From: Enterococcus_D entomosocium
GTDB lineage: Bacteria > Bacillota > Bacilli > Lactobacillales > Enterococcaceae
Direction: 5' to 3' (one strand)
DNA: 64,000 bases
Assembly (NCBI RefSeq): GCF_030441895.1
Contig: NZ_JARJAS010000008.1
Both the position numbers and the translations under genes were made by a program. Within the stretch, counting starts at the first letter, position 1; each line of letters starts with the position of its first letter. A model generated the notes under the pieces. That model was not told the origin of the DNA. It did not search any database and saw only the letters and a list, made by a program, of their open reading frames with translations. Positions 44,773 to 53,506 of this stretch are shown piece after piece.

Positions 44773-47214
44773 ATGAGCAATTATATTTATTCAGTAAAGC
44801 AAGGCACTTCTATCAATCGCTGGCAACGTAGCACGCTCCAAAAGCAAAAAGTTGCAAGCAAAGCTAGTTGTATTGATGCTCCTGTAAATATGACGGAAGG
44901 ATATCAAGAAGTTGAATACCCCATTCGAACAAACTTTTTGAGAGAACTTTCGGAGGTGCCTTACCCTAGAAAGCAAGTGTTTTCAGAAGTGTATGATGGC
45001 TTTGAAAACCCGAGGGTAGATTTTTCTACTTTTCAAGCAACACCGCAGAAAGTAAGTACATACTTGCGAGCACAACTACGTTGCCAAGAGAACCAAACGG
45101 TGGAATGCGCGTTGGTTACTTGTGGAAGAGCTATTCTTTGGATAAACGGAAAATTGCTCACCGATTTTCATCCCTATACGCGAAACCACGGCACGAAAAC
45201 CACGGTAAATCTTCCTCTTGAACAGGGGGATAACGAGCTGATCGTGTACATGGATGATCTAGCCGAGCGGGACGTAAACTTTTTTGTTGAATTAAAAATT
45301 TTGTCGAATCATCACTTTCAAGTCGTGTTACCTTTATCGTATGACGATACGATTCTTCAACAGGCAGAGGATTTCTTGAATGGTCTTTATTTTGAAAAAG
45401 ACTTTTATTCTAAAGGGGAAGTAAGTATCTGTTCAGACTATGATTATTTTGAAAAAGTCTTTGTTACTTATGAAGAAGTTACCTTTACAGAAGAAGTCGG
45501 GGGAAATATCACAGATTTCCGACGAGAAAGTCAGTTTCTGCCGTTAAATAATCAACGTATTTCCTTAGGTGATGTAGAAGACATCCCTACCTCAGGACTA
45601 ACGCATCTATTTGTGGGGGTTTTACTTCCGGATCAAACATATCTGTTCAAGAAATTTGTTTTTACAGTTTATAACGAAGAAAAACTCGCGCGTCAATTAG
45701 GTGGAAATTTAGAAGAAAGAAAAGCGACAGCGCTGACGATTTTTTCAAAACTGGCTATTCAGGATATGAACAGTGCGTTAGCCGAAATTCACTTAACGGG
45801 TTTCTTGTCAGAAGAGTGCTGGGAAAAACTCCAGCCTGCTTTTCGTATGATCGAAGAGCGGGGAGATTGTGCAGATTTTATGTTCGCACCGTTGTTAGGC
45901 TTTTGGCTAGGGAAAAAAGAGCAATTGCCAGAAAAGCTAAGGACAAAATTAAAAGATTTGGCGATACATTTTCGGTATTGGATCGATGAACCTGGCAATG
46001 ATGTTATGTGGTACTTCAGTGAAAACCATTCCTTGTTGTTTCATACCTGCCAATATTTTGCTGGGTGCTTGCTTCCGGAGGAGACGTTTGTAACGAGTGG
46101 GAGACAGGGAAGTCAACAATACGATTTAGGAAAACACCGTTTGTTACAGTGGTTTGAGCAATTTGAACACTATGGGTTTTCTGAATGGAATTCTACTACG
46201 TATCTCCCTATCGATTTAATCGGATTTTTCAGCCTTTATACGAATGCACCAGATGAAGAGATAAGAGATGCAGCGAAAAAAGCATTGGATTTCACCTTCA
46301 CAATCATGGCTGTAAATTCTCATGGAGGAACGCTTTCCTCTACATTCGGTAGAACCTATGAGCACGATTTGAAAGCCATGCGTTTAGGAGAACTCAGTAA
46401 TATATTAGCGATTGCTTGGGACCGAGGAAATTTTAATTACGCCTTACGAGCATCGACACTGTTTTGCCTATCTGATTATGTTCCACCAAAAGAGTGCTTG
46501 TCTTTAATTGATTTAAAGCCAAATGAGGAATTGACCGTAACTTACCTTCAGGGAATCAATCAAGTGCAGACGTATCTTTATAAATGTCGAGAATATTCAC
46601 TTGCTAGTGGGATCGACTATCATTGCTTTGAAAAGGGCCACCAGCAACATATGATGAACGTTTCCTTAGGCAGTGATGGGACACAGCTTTGGATTAATAA
46701 CCCAGGTGAGTTTATGCATAGTGGCGAAAATCGACCTAGTTATTGGGCCGGAAATGGCAGAATGCCTTGTATTAAACAATTTAAAAATGTTCTGTGTATG
46801 AAATACAATTTATCGAAGGCATATGTACCGTTTATCCACATGTATGTGCCTTATTGGAATTTAGATCAGGTAGATATGGATGATTCTAATTGGCTTTTTA
46901 TCAAAAAAGATCAAAGCTACCTTGGTGTTTACTTCTCGCAAGGGTATAAAATGCAGCAAAGCGGGGATACTCGTGGGAGAGACATCATTTCTGAAGGAAT
47001 AGATCATACGGTACTTGTAAAGTGCGGGAGCAGGAATGAGTTTTCAACTTTTGAGTCTTTTATAGCAGCGGTCAAAAAAGCGAAAATGACCGATGAGTCG
47101 TTTGATGATTCTCAATTTGGCTTGTTCGTTTGGAATGAGATTGACCATCTTGCGTCGTACCAAGTAATGCCAGTTGTAAAAATGAAAGAGGGAGCAGAGC
47201 ATGAAGAAACTTAA
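44773..47214 (+). CDS. Large unassigned carbohydrate-active protein
   Basis: An 813-residue protein that I cannot assign to a named family. The N-terminal third contains a galactose-binding-like beta-sandwich (CGRAILWINGKLLTDFHPYT, then LPLEQGDNELIVYMDDLAERDV; residues about 117-170), as in many glycosidases. The middle (about 320-560) is helix-rich, with FSENHSLLFHTCQYFAG and GFSEWNSTTYLPIDLIG. These polar/aromatic motifs resemble (alpha/alpha)-toroid hydrolases or lyases acting on uronic acids. The C-terminal part is beta-rich. No signal peptide, so it is cytoplasmic. It lies between the binding protein and permease genes and overlaps the permease by 14 bases. A glycoside hydrolase or uronidase working on imported oligosaccharides is the best guess. 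Confidence 0.6.
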   Translation: MSNYIYSVKQGTSINRWQRSTLQKQKVASKASCIDAPVNMTEGYQEVEYPIRTNFLRELSEVPYPRKQVFSEVYDGFENPRVDFSTFQATPQKVSTYLRAQLRCQENQTVECALVTCGRAILWINGKLLTDFHPYTRNHGTKTTVNLPLEQGDNELIVYMDDLAERDVNFFVELKILSNHHFQVVLPLSYDDTILQQAEDFLNGLYFEKDFYSKGEVSICSDYDYFEKVFVTYEEVTFTEEVGGNITDFRRESQFLPLNNQRISLGDVEDIPTSGLTHLFVGVLLPDQTYLFKKFVFTVYNEEKLARQLGGNLEERKATALTIFSKLAIQDMNSALAEIHLTGFLSEECWEKLQPAFRMIEERGDCADFMFAPLLGFWLGKKEQLPEKLRTKLKDLAIHFRYWIDEPGNDVMWYFSENHSLLFHTCQYFAGCLLPEETFVTSGRQGSQQYDLGKHRLLQWFEQFEHYGFSEWNSTTYLPIDLIGFFSLYTNAPDEEIRDAAKKALDFTFTIMAVNSHGGTLSSTFGRTYEHDLKAMRLGELSNILAIAWDRGNFNYALRASTLFCLSDYVPPKECLSLIDLKPNEELTVTYLQGINQVQTYLYKCREYSLASGIDYHCFEKGHQQHMMNVSLGSDGTQLWINNPGEFMHSGENRPSYWAGNGRMPCIKQFKNVLCMKYNLSKAYVPFIHMYVPYWNLDQVDMDDSNWLFIKKDQSYLGVYFSQGYKMQQSGDTRGRDIISEGIDHTVLVKCGSRNEFSTFESFIAAVKKAKMTDESFDDSQFGLFVWNEIDHLASYQVMPVVKMKEGAEHEET

Positions 47215-48070
47215 AAAAAATATATGGCCTTTAGTTTTTACGGGAGTCAATATTGTCCTGTTCATTACTTTTTTTCTCATACCAGCAATTCTGGGTTTCT
47301 ATTACTCTTTAACGGATTATAAAGGATTTGGGACTGCTAACTTTCTTGGTTTTGCTAACTATATTGCTTTATTTCAAGATGCGAGTTTTTATCGTTCCTT
47401 ATTCCGAACCTTTACCTATGCAATTTTCTTGGTGCCACTGATTTACGCTGTGTCTTTAGGAATTGCCATCTTGTTGAATAACAAGCACACAAAAGGAAAA
47501 CTCTTAGGGAAAATAGTTTTCTTTTTACCTTGGACAATTTCAGGAATTGTCGCTGGGGTTATTTGGAAATGGCTGTTTGGAGAAAATTTTGGTTTTGTAA
47601 ACTACATCATTGGGAATTTAGGTGGAGAATCCGTTCCGTGGTTTTCCAATGCAAGCGCGGCATTTGCTGTCATTCTGTTAGCAGCACTTTGGGGCGGGAC
47701 CGCATTTAATATGTTGCAATTTATGTCTGCGCTCAAGAACATACCTAAATCATACTACGAGGCAGCAGATATTGATGGTGCCTCATCCTTTCAAAAGTTT
47801 TTGTACATTACGATTCCTTCATTAAAACCAACTAGTTTTATGGTGATCCTATTAGCTAGTATTGGGGCCATGAAAGAATTTGCTTTAGTTCAATCCTTAA
47901 CGAATGGTGGACCAGGCACAGCAAATATGTTCATTGTGCAATACATTTATACAACTGGATTTGACAAGATGAGGGTTGGGTATGCCAGTGCAGCCTCTAT
48001 GGTATTATTTGCAATCTTGTTAGTTCTCGGACTCGTTCAAATGAAAATTGGAGGTGGTAAAAATGAATGA
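47201..48070 (+). CDS. CUT1 ABC sugar permease, MalF type (glycan locus)
   Basis: A 289-residue permease subunit with six hydrophobic helices and the EAA loop SYYEAADIDGASSFQKFLYITIPSLKP (about residues 185-211). SD GAGGGAG lies within the end of the preceding gene, which it overlaps by 14 bases. It pairs with the MalG-type protein at 48063 and takes substrate from the lipoprotein at 43443. No ATPase gene is in the locus; a shared MsmK-type ATPase is expected. Confidence 0.9.
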   Translation: MKKLKKNIWPLVFTGVNIVLFITFFLIPAILGFYYSLTDYKGFGTANFLGFANYIALFQDASFYRSLFRTFTYAIFLVPLIYAVSLGIAILLNNKHTKGKLLGKIVFFLPWTISGIVAGVIWKWLFGENFGFVNYIIGNLGGESVPWFSNASAAFAVILLAALWGGTAFNMLQFMSALKNIPKSYYEAADIDGASSFQKFLYITIPSLKPTSFMVILLASIGAMKEFALVQSLTNGGPGTANMFIVQYIYTTGFDKMRVGYASAASMVLFAILLVLGLVQMKIGGGKNE

Positions 48071-48902
48071 CACTTCAAAGCTTCACGATAAAACGAGCAC
48101 AATCATTCTCACAGTGGCTCTGATTCTTGTGGCTATGTTGTACTTGTTCCCACTAGTATGGTTTGTACTTAGCTCTTTTAAACCCGGGTCAGAATTATTT
48201 TCCTACCCGTTAAGTATCTTGCCAGAGAACGCAACTGTGCAGAATTATCTTGATGCATGGACAAGTCTGGATTTCGTAAAATACTTTACGAACACCATGA
48301 AGTCGTCAGTTATTACCACGATATTAACGGTTATTGCCAGTGCAACATGTGGCTTTGCGTTTGCAAAATATGACATGAAGTGGTTGAAATTCTTCTTTGT
48401 CTGTATTATTGCAACTACGATGTTACCTACCGAAGTAATCATGAATCCAGTATTTACGGTGATTCGTAAATTAGGTTTGTATGATAGTTTGGCTGGGATC
48501 ATTATTCCTTCAATCAATACTGCTACAGGAATTTTCATGTTCAGAACCTTCTTTGTCTCTATTCCGGATGACTTAATCGAGTCTGCGCGAATCGATGGAG
48601 CTTCAGATGGCACAATATTTATGAAAATCATGTTACCCATTGCCAAACCAATCATTATGACGCTGAGCATCTTTTCTTTCCAATGGCGGTGGAATGATTA
48701 CATTTGGCCGTTGATAGTTTTGAACGACCCCAAGAAATACACTTTCCAGGTAGCCATCAGGAGCTTGGTGGGGGCAGAAAATGTGAACTGGACCGTGTTA
48801 ATTGCTGCCTCAGTGATTTCAATTATTCCATTAGTATTAGTGTTTATCGTGTTCCAACGTTATATCTTAGATTCTGGTGCGACAACTGGGATGAAAGACT
48901 AA
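48063..48902 (+). CDS. CUT1 ABC sugar permease, MalG type (glycan locus)
   Basis: A 279-residue partner permease. The frame opens at 48048, but the ATG at 48063 has SD GGAGGTGG (48050-48057) and is the better start, giving MNDTSKLHDKT. Features: FPLVWFVLSSFKPGSELF, the EAA loop LIESARIDGASDGTIFMKIMLPIAKP (EAA reads ESA, about residues 182-207), FQWRWNDYIWPLIVL and the C-terminal FQRYILDSGATTGMKD. It overlaps the MalF-type gene by 8 bases and is followed by the beta-galactosidase gene after 25 bases. Confidence 0.9.
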   Translation: MNDTSKLHDKTSTIILTVALILVAMLYLFPLVWFVLSSFKPGSELFSYPLSILPENATVQNYLDAWTSLDFVKYFTNTMKSSVITTILTVIASATCGFAFAKYDMKWLKFFFVCIIATTMLPTEVIMNPVFTVIRKLGLYDSLAGIIIPSINTATGIFMFRTFFVSIPDDLIESARIDGASDGTIFMKIMLPIAKPIIMTLSIFSFQWRWNDYIWPLIVLNDPKKYTFQVAIRSLVGAENVNWTVLIAASVISIIPLVLVFIVFQRYILDSGATTGMKD

Positions 48903-48927
48903 TTATGAATGAAAGCGAGGAAAGCGA

Positions 48928-51909
48928 ATGTTTACGACAAACTATTTGTCAGATCCCAAGCGCATTCATGAAAATAGAGAAAGCTCGCGAAGTTATTATC
49001 TTCCCTATGCTCCAACGGATGATCATGACAATTCTTCGCGAGTTTTGTCATTGAATGGTTTTTGGCGATTTCGATATTTTACATCTCATCTAGATATTGA
49101 AAAAGAGCAATTTTTTTCTGATGAATTTTGGCAAAATAGTAACCTGATTCCTGTACCTAGCAATTGGCAAATGGAAGGGTATGGGAAACCGCACTATACA
49201 AATATCCAATATCCATTCCCAATCAATCCACCCTATACATTTTCTGAGATTCCGGTAGGGGTTTATCGCTGTGATTTTAGCTATGACCCTCGAAAAATGC
49301 AGCAGTTTCTTAGGTTTGAAGGTGTAGATAATTGCTTTGCTTTGTATCTGAATGGGAAGTATATAGGATTTAGTAAGGGCAGCCGTAATCCAGCTGAATT
49401 TGATGTAACCGCTTATATCCAAGAGGGTGAGAATCAACTCGTCATCGAGGTTTTCCAATGGTCCGATAGTTCTTATATTGAAGATCAAGATATGTGGTGG
49501 TTAAGTGGTATCTTTCGTGAGGTAGCGTTACTTAGTCGCCCCAAAGAATGTATTTGGGATTTCCAAATTCAAACATCTTTTGATAGCAATTATGAGAACG
49601 GCATTTTGGCGATTGATTTTCCAAAAATTCATGGGAATCAGCTCGCTTGCGAAGTCTTTTTAGAAAAAGAAGCCATTGTCTTTCAAAAAAAGATCGTGAT
49701 AGATAAAGATAATCATTGTTTTGCTTTTCCAGTCGTTTCACCAAAAAAATGGACTGCTGAAACGCCAGAACTGTATCGGTTGCGCTTGGTCACTTCAGAA
49801 GAGGAAATTTGTCAGGAAATTGGCTTCAGAGAAGTTGCTCTTTTGGAAAATAAAATTTGTATTAATGGCAAACCAATTCTCTTTAAAGGAGTCAATCATC
49901 ATGAGTTTCATGAGACGAAGGGGCGAGCTTTGCCAAGAGGTTTTTTAGAAGAAGAAATCCATTTGATAAAACAAGCGCATTTCAATGCCATTCGAGCTGC
50001 TCATTATCCTCATAGCCCTGAATTTTATCAGTTGTGTGATCGCTATGGATTATACGTGATGGATGAAGCGGATTTAGAATGTCATGGCATAGGAAGTACC
50101 GGTGATCAAAATTTTTTGAGTAGCAGTCAAGAATGGAAAGAAGCGTATCTTGATCGCATGAAACAAATGGTCGAACGCGACAAGAACTATACTTCAATCA
50201 TTATCTGGTCGGTAGGAAATGAGTCTGGAAATGGGACTAATCATGAAGCCATGATTCGTTGGTGCCGTGAAAAAGATCCTACTCGTTTGATTCACCATGA
50301 AGGAGAGTCCCGCGATTGTCTCTCAGAAACGGATGGACGCTACGTTAAAGATGTTCAACAAGCCGATTTTAATTCTAGAATGTATGCGACGATGCGGGAA
50401 TTACAAGAGGTCGTCGATAATCCGAAAGTTATCAAACCCTACATCCTCTGTGAATATGGACATGCGATGGGGAATGGTCCCGGTTCGTTAAAAGAGTACT
50501 GGGAAATGTTTTATAAGGAACCGCAATTACAAGGGGGCTTTTTATGGGAATGGAAAGATCAAGGAATCAAAGCAAAGCGAGAGGGACAACCAACCTATTT
50601 ATACGGCGGCGACTTCGGTGATATTCCTAATGACTACAATTTTGTTCTGGATGGGTTAATGACGCCTGATTTGCAACCATCACCTAGTTATTTAGATATT
50701 CAGCGACAACAAGAACCAATCACCATTGATTTTTCCTCATATGAAGTTGGAAAAATAATCCTACGCAATCGCAATCATTTCAAAGACCTGCTAGGTATGA
50801 AGTGTTGTTTTGAAATGAAAAGAGAGCAAGAAGTGTTAGCAAGAAAGATAGTGACCGTCAATTTGCCTCACGAAAAAGACGTCGAAATTACGTTGCCTAG
50901 GGATTTGTTGAATACAGAAAAGGGTAACCTTTTAAAAGTGTTGATTTTCGATGATCAAAAAGCACTTCATGGCAAACTAGCTAATATTGTCGCATCTATG
51001 CCAGTTGAAGGATTCTCTCTACCTGAGCCAGAACCTGATTTGCTCATTTTTAATGAAATTCAGGATGATGCAAAAATTTTGCTGCTCCAACATGGAACAA
51101 ACTATTTGAGAGTGGATAAAGTCAGTGGCAAATGGCAGTTTATGAACGAACAACAAGACATTTATCTAGCTTCGCCAGAAAGTATTTTTTGGCGACCGAC
51201 AACAAACAATGATTTTATTTCTAGTGAAACGTGGCGGGAGTATGGTGTTGATCGCATGCTAACAAATGTAATAAGCTGCAGTATTGTCGCCAATGATTCT
51301 GAGAAATTGAAGCTATCTTTAAGGGAAGCAATTGGGCCAGCAGGGAAGTTTTGGCATATTGAGCAAACATCGACGATTACTTTCTTCAAGGATGGTCGAG
51401 TTATCTATGAAATTTCTGGGGAGCCTAAAGATAACTATCCGCTGACAGTTCCCCGTATCGGACTTGTTTGGCAGCTGCATAAACAGTTTGATAAAACTTG
51501 CTGGTCTGGGAAGGGGCCCATAGAAACCTATGCAGATACCGAAAATGGGAGTTACTTTGATGTATTTTCCCAGGCCACAGATGAGCTGAGTTTCCGATAT
51601 TTGTATCCACAAGAAAGTGGTAATCACTGCCAGACGAAGTGGGCAACATTCAAGGCAGACAGCCAATTAGCACTCAAGTTTCAAGGAAACCATTCCTTTA
51701 ATTTTAGTGTACATCCTTATTCTGTTGCGGCTATTGATTCTGCACAACATCTTCATGAATTAAAAAAAGCAGACCGCTACTATTTGTACATCGATTATCA
51801 ACAGCACGGGATTGGTTCTAGAAGCTGTGGTCCTGATGTATTAGACAAATACCAACTACATTTACAAAAGTATCATTATCAATTTGAGGTAAGAATAAAA
51901 GGAGTGTGA
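48928..51909 (+). CDS. lacZ: Beta-galactosidase, glycoside hydrolase family 2
   Basis: A 993-residue LacZ-type GH2 enzyme. Domain order: sugar-binding jelly roll (about 40-210), Ig-like domain (about 215-310), TIM-barrel catalytic domain (about 311-600), a further beta-sandwich and the C-terminal bgal_small_N domain (about 715-990). The acid/base Glu is in IIWSVGNESGNG (about 430) and the nucleophile Glu in ILCEYGHAMGNGPG (about 510). It also shows NHHEFHETKGRA and RAAHYPHSPEFY. No signal peptide. It probably removes beta-galactose from imported pectin or arabinogalactan side chains rather than serving lactose use, judging by its neighbours. SD GCGAGG lies close to the ATG. Confidence 0.92.
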   Translation: MFTTNYLSDPKRIHENRESSRSYYLPYAPTDDHDNSSRVLSLNGFWRFRYFTSHLDIEKEQFFSDEFWQNSNLIPVPSNWQMEGYGKPHYTNIQYPFPINPPYTFSEIPVGVYRCDFSYDPRKMQQFLRFEGVDNCFALYLNGKYIGFSKGSRNPAEFDVTAYIQEGENQLVIEVFQWSDSSYIEDQDMWWLSGIFREVALLSRPKECIWDFQIQTSFDSNYENGILAIDFPKIHGNQLACEVFLEKEAIVFQKKIVIDKDNHCFAFPVVSPKKWTAETPELYRLRLVTSEEEICQEIGFREVALLENKICINGKPILFKGVNHHEFHETKGRALPRGFLEEEIHLIKQAHFNAIRAAHYPHSPEFYQLCDRYGLYVMDEADLECHGIGSTGDQNFLSSSQEWKEAYLDRMKQMVERDKNYTSIIIWSVGNESGNGTNHEAMIRWCREKDPTRLIHHEGESRDCLSETDGRYVKDVQQADFNSRMYATMRELQEVVDNPKVIKPYILCEYGHAMGNGPGSLKEYWEMFYKEPQLQGGFLWEWKDQGIKAKREGQPTYLYGGDFGDIPNDYNFVLDGLMTPDLQPSPSYLDIQRQQEPITIDFSSYEVGKIILRNRNHFKDLLGMKCCFEMKREQEVLARKIVTVNLPHEKDVEITLPRDLLNTEKGNLLKVLIFDDQKALHGKLANIVASMPVEGFSLPEPEPDLLIFNEIQDDAKILLLQHGTNYLRVDKVSGKWQFMNEQQDIYLASPESIFWRPTTNNDFISSETWREYGVDRMLTNVISCSIVANDSEKLKLSLREAIGPAGKFWHIEQTSTITFFKDGRVIYEISGEPKDNYPLTVPRIGLVWQLHKQFDKTCWSGKGPIETYADTENGSYFDVFSQATDELSFRYLYPQESGNHCQTKWATFKADSQLALKFQGNHSFNFSVHPYSVAAIDSAQHLHELKKADRYYLYIDYQQHGIGSRSCGPDVLDKYQLHLQKYHYQFEVRIKGV

Positions 51910-51913
51910 TTAA

Positions 51914-53413
51914 GTGAAAGCTAGTACACGAATTTCACAGACGCAACAAATTTCGAGAATCGATTGTCGAATTTATGGTTCATTTATTGAGCACATGGGG
52001 CGAGCCGTTTATGAAGGAATTTATCAACCAAATCATGAAACGAGTGACGAAAATGGGTTTCGCCAAGATGTTCTAAAGCTTGTACAAGAGTTGTCTGTTC
52101 CAATTGTTCGCTATCCTGGAGGGAATTTTTTGTCTGGTTATCGTTGGGAGGATGGCATAGGACCGAAAGAAAATCGTCCTCAGCGATTGGACTTAGCATG
52201 GCAAAGTGTTGAAACAAATGAAGTGGGATTGCATGAGTATATGCATTGGGCGCAGAAGTGCGGGACTGAAGTGAATATGGCAGTTAATTTGGGGACACGG
52301 GGCATTGATGCAGCACGTAATCTTGTTGAATATTGCAATTTTGAGGGAGGTACCTATTGGTCTGATCTTCGAAAGCAAAATGGAGATGAAAAACCCTTTG
52401 CAATTAAGACTTGGTGTTTAGGGAATGAGATGGACGGAGATTGGCAAATTGGACATAAGACTGCAGAAGAATATGGTCGCTTAGCAGAAGAAACAGCAAA
52501 AGCAATGAAATGGGTTGATGATTCAATTGAACTAGTTGTGTGTGGCAGTTCCAGCAGTACTCGACCGACATTCGTGGATTGGGAATTAACGGTACTGGAT
52601 CACACCTATGAATATGTCGATTACTTATCACTGCATCAATATTACGACAATAAAACAGATAACCTTGCTGAATTTTTGGCCAAGTCAGAAGATATGGATC
52701 GTTTTATCAAATCTGTAATAGCAATTTGCGACACGATGAAAGCAAAAAAACGAAGTGACAAGACTATGATGTTGTCCTTTGATGAATGGAACGTCTGGTA
52801 CCACTCCAATGAAGAGACGGCGGCGCAAAAACCATGGACGGTAGCACCGCACATTTTGGAAGATATCTACAATTTTGAAGATGCTTTGCTTGTTGGCAGC
52901 ATGCTCATTACATTGTTAAAGAACTCTGACCGAGTGAAGATTGCTTGTTTAGCGCAATTGGTAAACGTGATCGCACCGATTATGACCGAAAAAAATGGAA
53001 CCGCTTGGAAGCAGACCATCTTCTATCCGTACCAACAAGCTTCATTGTATGGACATGGCCAAGCATTAACGACAAAAGTTGATGTAGCAACTTATGATAC
53101 AAACCAATTCAAGAATGTGCCCTATCTTGACAGTATTGCTATTTTGAACGATGAAAAAAATGAGTTAGTCATTTTCTCTGTTAATAAGCATCGTTGTGAA
53201 GAAATTGCATTCACAGTTGATTCTGATTTGAGATTGGCTAGTGTCATTGAGGCTACTGAAATGGCTGATTATGATCCAAAAGCGGTAAATGGGCCAAATC
53301 AAGAGTTAGTTGTCCCTCGTGATTCGTTGGAGCAGATAGTGATTGACGGAGGAAGAGTTACAATTAACACAAAGCCGCTCTCGTGGAATATGACTAGAAT
53401 TAGCTTGAATTAA
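51914..53413 (+). CDS. abfA: Alpha-L-arabinofuranosidase, GH51
   Basis: A 499-residue intracellular GH51 enzyme that releases terminal L-arabinofuranose. The acid/base Glu is in TWCLGNEMDGDWQIGH (about residue 173) and the nucleophile Glu in LSFDEWNVWYH (about 292). SFIEHMGRAVYEGIY and VRYPGGNFLSGYRWEDG are family signatures. The start is GTG at 51914 with SD GGAGTG, 4 bases after the lacZ stop. It fits with GH2 and GH105 in breaking arabinogalactan or RG-I side chains. Length is normal for the family. Confidence 0.92.
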   Translation: MKASTRISQTQQISRIDCRIYGSFIEHMGRAVYEGIYQPNHETSDENGFRQDVLKLVQELSVPIVRYPGGNFLSGYRWEDGIGPKENRPQRLDLAWQSVETNEVGLHEYMHWAQKCGTEVNMAVNLGTRGIDAARNLVEYCNFEGGTYWSDLRKQNGDEKPFAIKTWCLGNEMDGDWQIGHKTAEEYGRLAEETAKAMKWVDDSIELVVCGSSSSTRPTFVDWELTVLDHTYEYVDYLSLHQYYDNKTDNLAEFLAKSEDMDRFIKSVIAICDTMKAKKRSDKTMMLSFDEWNVWYHSNEETAAQKPWTVAPHILEDIYNFEDALLVGSMLITLLKNSDRVKIACLAQLVNVIAPIMTEKNGTAWKQTIFYPYQQASLYGHGQALTTKVDVATYDTNQFKNVPYLDSIAILNDEKNELVIFSVNKHRCEEIAFTVDSDLRLASVIEATEMADYDPKAVNGPNQELVVPRDSLEQIVIDGGRVTINTKPLSWNMTRISLN

Positions 53414-53417
53414 AGAG

Positions 53418-53475
53418 GGCATATGACCATGCCTGATTGTTTAATCAGGGATACAATACTCTTTTCAAGAACAGC
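53418..53475 (+). promoter_or_regulatory. Nested stem structure between GH51 and GH95 genes
   Basis: The outer stem pairs GGCATATG (53418-53425) with CATATGTC (about 53464-53471) and is followed by TTTTT. An inner hairpin is CCTGATT/AATCAGG (53432-53449). It is a possible partial terminator that lowers expression of the last gene. Found by eye. Confidence 0.45.
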
Positions 53476-53506
53476 CATATGTCTTTTTATGATGGAGGTA
53501 CTCAAA

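Noticed and set aside
48245..48670. Minus-strand 141-codon frame in the permease gene
   Set aside because: Antisense of membrane helices gives long hydrophobic open frames; the plus-strand permease is clearly real.
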